Of a stretch of 62,624 nt of DNA, positions 60,455-62,624 are shown piece after piece (position 1 is the stretch's first letter; each line of letters opens with the position of its first letter). The stretch covers positions 1 to 62,624 of the forward strand of contig CALJIG010000105.1 of assembly GCA_937974175.1 (NCBI GenBank), given 5' to 3'. Source of the DNA: an uncultured Ignavibacteria bacterium (GTDB lineage Bacteria; Bacteroidota; Ignavibacteria; Tepidaquicellales; Tepidaquicellaceae). Made by a program: the position numbers and the translations under genes. The notes under the pieces were generated by a model, which made no database searches, was not told the DNA's origin, and saw nothing but the letters and a program-made list of their open reading frames with translations.

Positions 60455-61548
60455 TGAAGTATCTGGATGAATATAGAGAAGCAGATGCTGTTTTAAAATA
60501 TGCTTCTATGATAAAAAAAATAACAACGAAACCGTGGAATATAATGGAAGTCTGCGGGGGACAAACACATTCCATTGTAAAATTCGGAATAGATGAATTG
60601 CTTCCAAAAGAAATCACATTGATCCATGGACCCGGCTGCCCTGTTTGTGTTACACCTTTAGAGCAAATTGATAAAGCAATTGAGTTAGCTTCGAAAAAGG
60701 AAATTATATTTTGTTCGTTTGGTGATATGCTAAGAGTTCCCGGATCAAAAAAAGATTTGCTCACTGTAAAAGCAGAAGGCGGAGAGGTAAGAATTTTATA
60801 CTCACCAATTGATGCTTTAAAAATTGCAAAAGAAAATCCTGATAAAGAAGTTGTGTTCTTTGCTGTCGGCTTTGAAACCACCGCTCCCGCAAATGCAATG
60901 GCTGTATATCAGGCAAAGATGCAGAAAATAAAAAACTTTTCAATTTTAATTTCACATGTGCTGGTCCCACCTGCAATTGAAGCGATTCTATCTTCACCGA
61001 ACAACAGAGTTAACGGATTTTTAGCAGCGGGGCATGTCTGCACAATTATGGGATATGAAGAATATTATCCTATAGCTGAAAAATATAAAGTCCCCATTGT
61101 TGTAACAGGATTCGAACCTGTAGATATATTGAACGGAATTTATATGTGCATCAAGCAGCTTGAAGAAGGAAGAGCAGAAGTTGAGAATCAATATTCCAGA
61201 GTTGTGAATGAAGGAGGGAATATTCATGCGCAAAATATTATAAAGGAAGTTTTTAAAATCAGAAACAGAAAGTGGAGAGGTATAGGAGAAATTTCTCAAA
61301 GCGGTTTAGGATTAAATGATAATTACTCTGAGTATGATGCAGAAATAAAATTTAATTTAAATGAAATTGTAGTTGATGAACCATCTGAATGTATAAGCGG
61401 ATTGATTCTGCAAGGGATAAAAAAACCCTTTGAATGTGAAGCGTTCGGGAAAATCTGCACACCTGAGCATCCCCTTGGAGCTACAATGGTTTCTTCTGAA
61501 GGAGCATGTGCCGCTTATTATAAATATAGAAATAAAGTGAGAGTTTAG
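60454..61548 (+). CDS. hypD: Hydrogenase maturation protein HypD
   Basis: 364 aa from GTG. CGGQTHSI, HGPGCPVCVTP and the GFETTAPANA motifs; a 4Fe-4S site in the C-terminal half (CISGLILQG, FECEAFGKICTPEHPLG, ACAAYY). With HypC it builds the Fe(CN)2CO unit. Overlaps hypC by one base. hypE follows 12 bases later. Confidence 0.96.
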   Translation: MKYLDEYREADAVLKYASMIKKITTKPWNIMEVCGGQTHSIVKFGIDELLPKEITLIHGPGCPVCVTPLEQIDKAIELASKKEIIFCSFGDMLRVPGSKKDLLTVKAEGGEVRILYSPIDALKIAKENPDKEVVFFAVGFETTAPANAMAVYQAKMQKIKNFSILISHVLVPPAIEAILSSPNNRVNGFLAAGHVCTIMGYEEYYPIAEKYKVPIVVTGFEPVDILNGIYMCIKQLEEGRAEVENQYSRVVNEGGNIHAQNIIKEVFKIRNRKWRGIGEISQSGLGLNDNYSEYDAEIKFNLNEIVVDEPSECISGLILQGIKKPFECEAFGKICTPEHPLGATMVSSEGACAAYYKYRNKVRV

Positions 61549-61560
61549 AAAATTAATATA

Positions 61561-62604
61561 ATGAACAAAAAAGATTTTATATTATCCTGCCCAATACCGA
61601 CAGCAAATTATCCTAAAGTTATGATGGCGCATGGCGGCGGCGGAAAACTTATGCAACAGCTGATTGAAAAAATGTTTATAACAGCATTTGGAAATTCTTT
61701 TCTGGAACAAAGAACTGATTCAGTGTTATTAAATCTTGAAAAAAATAAAATTGCTTTTACAACGGATTCATACGTAGTAAAACCGCTGTTTTTCCCCGGA
61801 GGTGATATAGGAAGTCTGGCTGTTAATGGAACTGTGAATGACTTATCGATGTCTGGTGCTAAGCCTTTATATATAAGTCTTGGAATGATAATTGAAGAGG
61901 GTTTACCAATGGAAACTCTATGGAAAATAGTCAACTCATTAAAAACAAATTGTGATTTAGCCGGAGTAAAAATTGTTACGGGTGATACTAAGGTAGTGGA
62001 TAAAGGAAAAGGTGACGGGATATTTATTAATACCAGCGGTATAGGAATTATCGAACATGATTTTACAATAGCACCTTCATCCATTCAGGAAGGTGATTTA
62101 ATTTTTATTAACGGAGATATTGGCAGGCATGGAATAGCTATTATGGCTACGAGAGAAAATCTTGAATTTGAAACAACTATAGAAAGTGATTGCGAACCAT
62201 TAAATCATGTTGTGCGGGATATTCTGAGCGCAGGAATAGAAATTCATTGTATGCGGGATTTAACACGCGGAGGATTGGTGAGCGGTCTCGTTGAACTTTC
62301 CAATACAAGTGGATATGAATTTGTAATCAATGAAAAAGATGTTCCTGTAAGAGAAGACGTTAACGGAGCATGCGAGCTTATGGGATTTGATCCAATGTTT
62401 GTTGCAAATGAGGGAAGATTTATTTCTTTTATTCCTGAAAAATTTTCTGATGAAGCATTGAAAATTCTAAATAAGCACGGCAAAGGGAAAATTATAGGAA
62501 GAGTTGAGAAAAAAAATAATGAAGGAGTTACTTTGATAAGCAGAATAGGTACAAAAAGAATTCTTGATATGATTTCAGGGGAGCAACTTCCCAGAATTTG
62601 CTAA
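61561..62604 (+). CDS. hypE: Hydrogenase maturation protein HypE
   Basis: 347 aa AIRS-family ATPase. N-terminal MMAHGGGGKLMQQLI, FFPGGDIGSLAVNGTVNDLSMSGA, and the C-terminal PRIC ending whose Cys carries the thiocarboxamide converted to thiocyanate. Complete at the C-terminus and last gene in the window; the 20 bases after it show nothing. Confidence 0.96.
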   Translation: MNKKDFILSCPIPTANYPKVMMAHGGGGKLMQQLIEKMFITAFGNSFLEQRTDSVLLNLEKNKIAFTTDSYVVKPLFFPGGDIGSLAVNGTVNDLSMSGAKPLYISLGMIIEEGLPMETLWKIVNSLKTNCDLAGVKIVTGDTKVVDKGKGDGIFINTSGIGIIEHDFTIAPSSIQEGDLIFINGDIGRHGIAIMATRENLEFETTIESDCEPLNHVVRDILSAGIEIHCMRDLTRGGLVSGLVELSNTSGYEFVINEKDVPVREDVNGACELMGFDPMFVANEGRFISFIPEKFSDEALKILNKHGKGKIIGRVEKKNNEGVTLISRIGTKRILDMISGEQLPRIC

Positions 62605-62624
62605 AAATAATTTTATATATAATT

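Noticed and set aside
61099..61113. GGATTCGAACCTG, a T-loop-like sequence
   Set aside because: Inside hypD coding sequence (VTGFEPVD); no other tRNA arms around it.

Overview
The window reads as a chromosomal segment of a low-GC member of the Bacteroidota/Chlorobiota/Ignavibacteriota group, most likely an ignavibacterium-like organism. This is inferred from three things. Five secreted proteins end in a type IX secretion (T9SS) sorting domain with the variant Y/FPNPFNPxTxI motif. Several promoters fit the Bacteroidota TAnnTTTG -7 box. TTG start codons are frequent. No phage, plasmid or CRISPR signal was seen.

Layout. 1-6826: three T9SS cargo proteins (beta-helix, SBBP propeller, YCF48 propeller), with a decayed tRNA-Asp relic between the second and third. 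6902-12087: an unrecognised large exported protein, a GNAT acetyltransferase, a PQQ-type propeller and an M20 peptidase whose start codon sits in a perfect 15-bp inverted repeat. 12115-15751 (minus strand): polysaccharide deacetylase, SnoaL-like protein, YcaQ-like glycosylase and Crp/Fnr regulator in a tight operon, then DoxX. 15752-19068: a gene-poor accessory stretch with a good promoter, three related tiny membrane peptides (two with TTG starts and strong Shine-Dalgarno sites), a DUF1801 gene and a palindrome-rich repeat island. 19069-29882: rlmN, adk, a STAS protein, one ExbB with three ExbD, a TPM-domain trio, LptD and DapF. The DapF has Ser where the second catalytic Cys is expected. 30082-32645: TrmB-type regulator, a T9SS protein and an approximately 560-nt structured intergenic element ending in a terminator, read here as a noncoding RNA. 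32646-36908: proline dehydrogenase, ThyX, a BadF-type kinase and GuaA.

37121-43392 is an envelope module. It holds a membrane protein with MotA/TolQ/GldL-like helices, a GldM-like single-pass protein, an outer-membrane barrel-like protein, and two tandem copies of a lipoprotein + LysM-protein cassette. Three transcription units here share the promoter architecture TTGACA-N17-TAnnTTTG. It may be a proton-driven trans-envelope machine, perhaps the T9SS/gliding motor of this lineage; that is inference.

43497-51517: PhoH ATPase, an unknown gene, RsmB, another T9SS propeller protein and a DinG-like helicase. 51716-62604: a group 3b-type NAD(P)-linked [NiFe] hydrogenase (beta, gamma, delta, alpha), with a Crp-like effector-domain protein lacking an HTH between beta and gamma, followed by the maturation protease and hypA, hypB, hypF, hypC, hypD, hypE. 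The structural and maturation genes are all on the plus strand and would supply a complete cytoplasmic hydrogenase with its NiFe(CN)2CO cofactor assembly.

Candidates for something undescribed: the structured RNA at about 32000-32563, the small-peptide trio at 16841-17445 and the motor/lipoprotein/LysM locus at 37121-43392.
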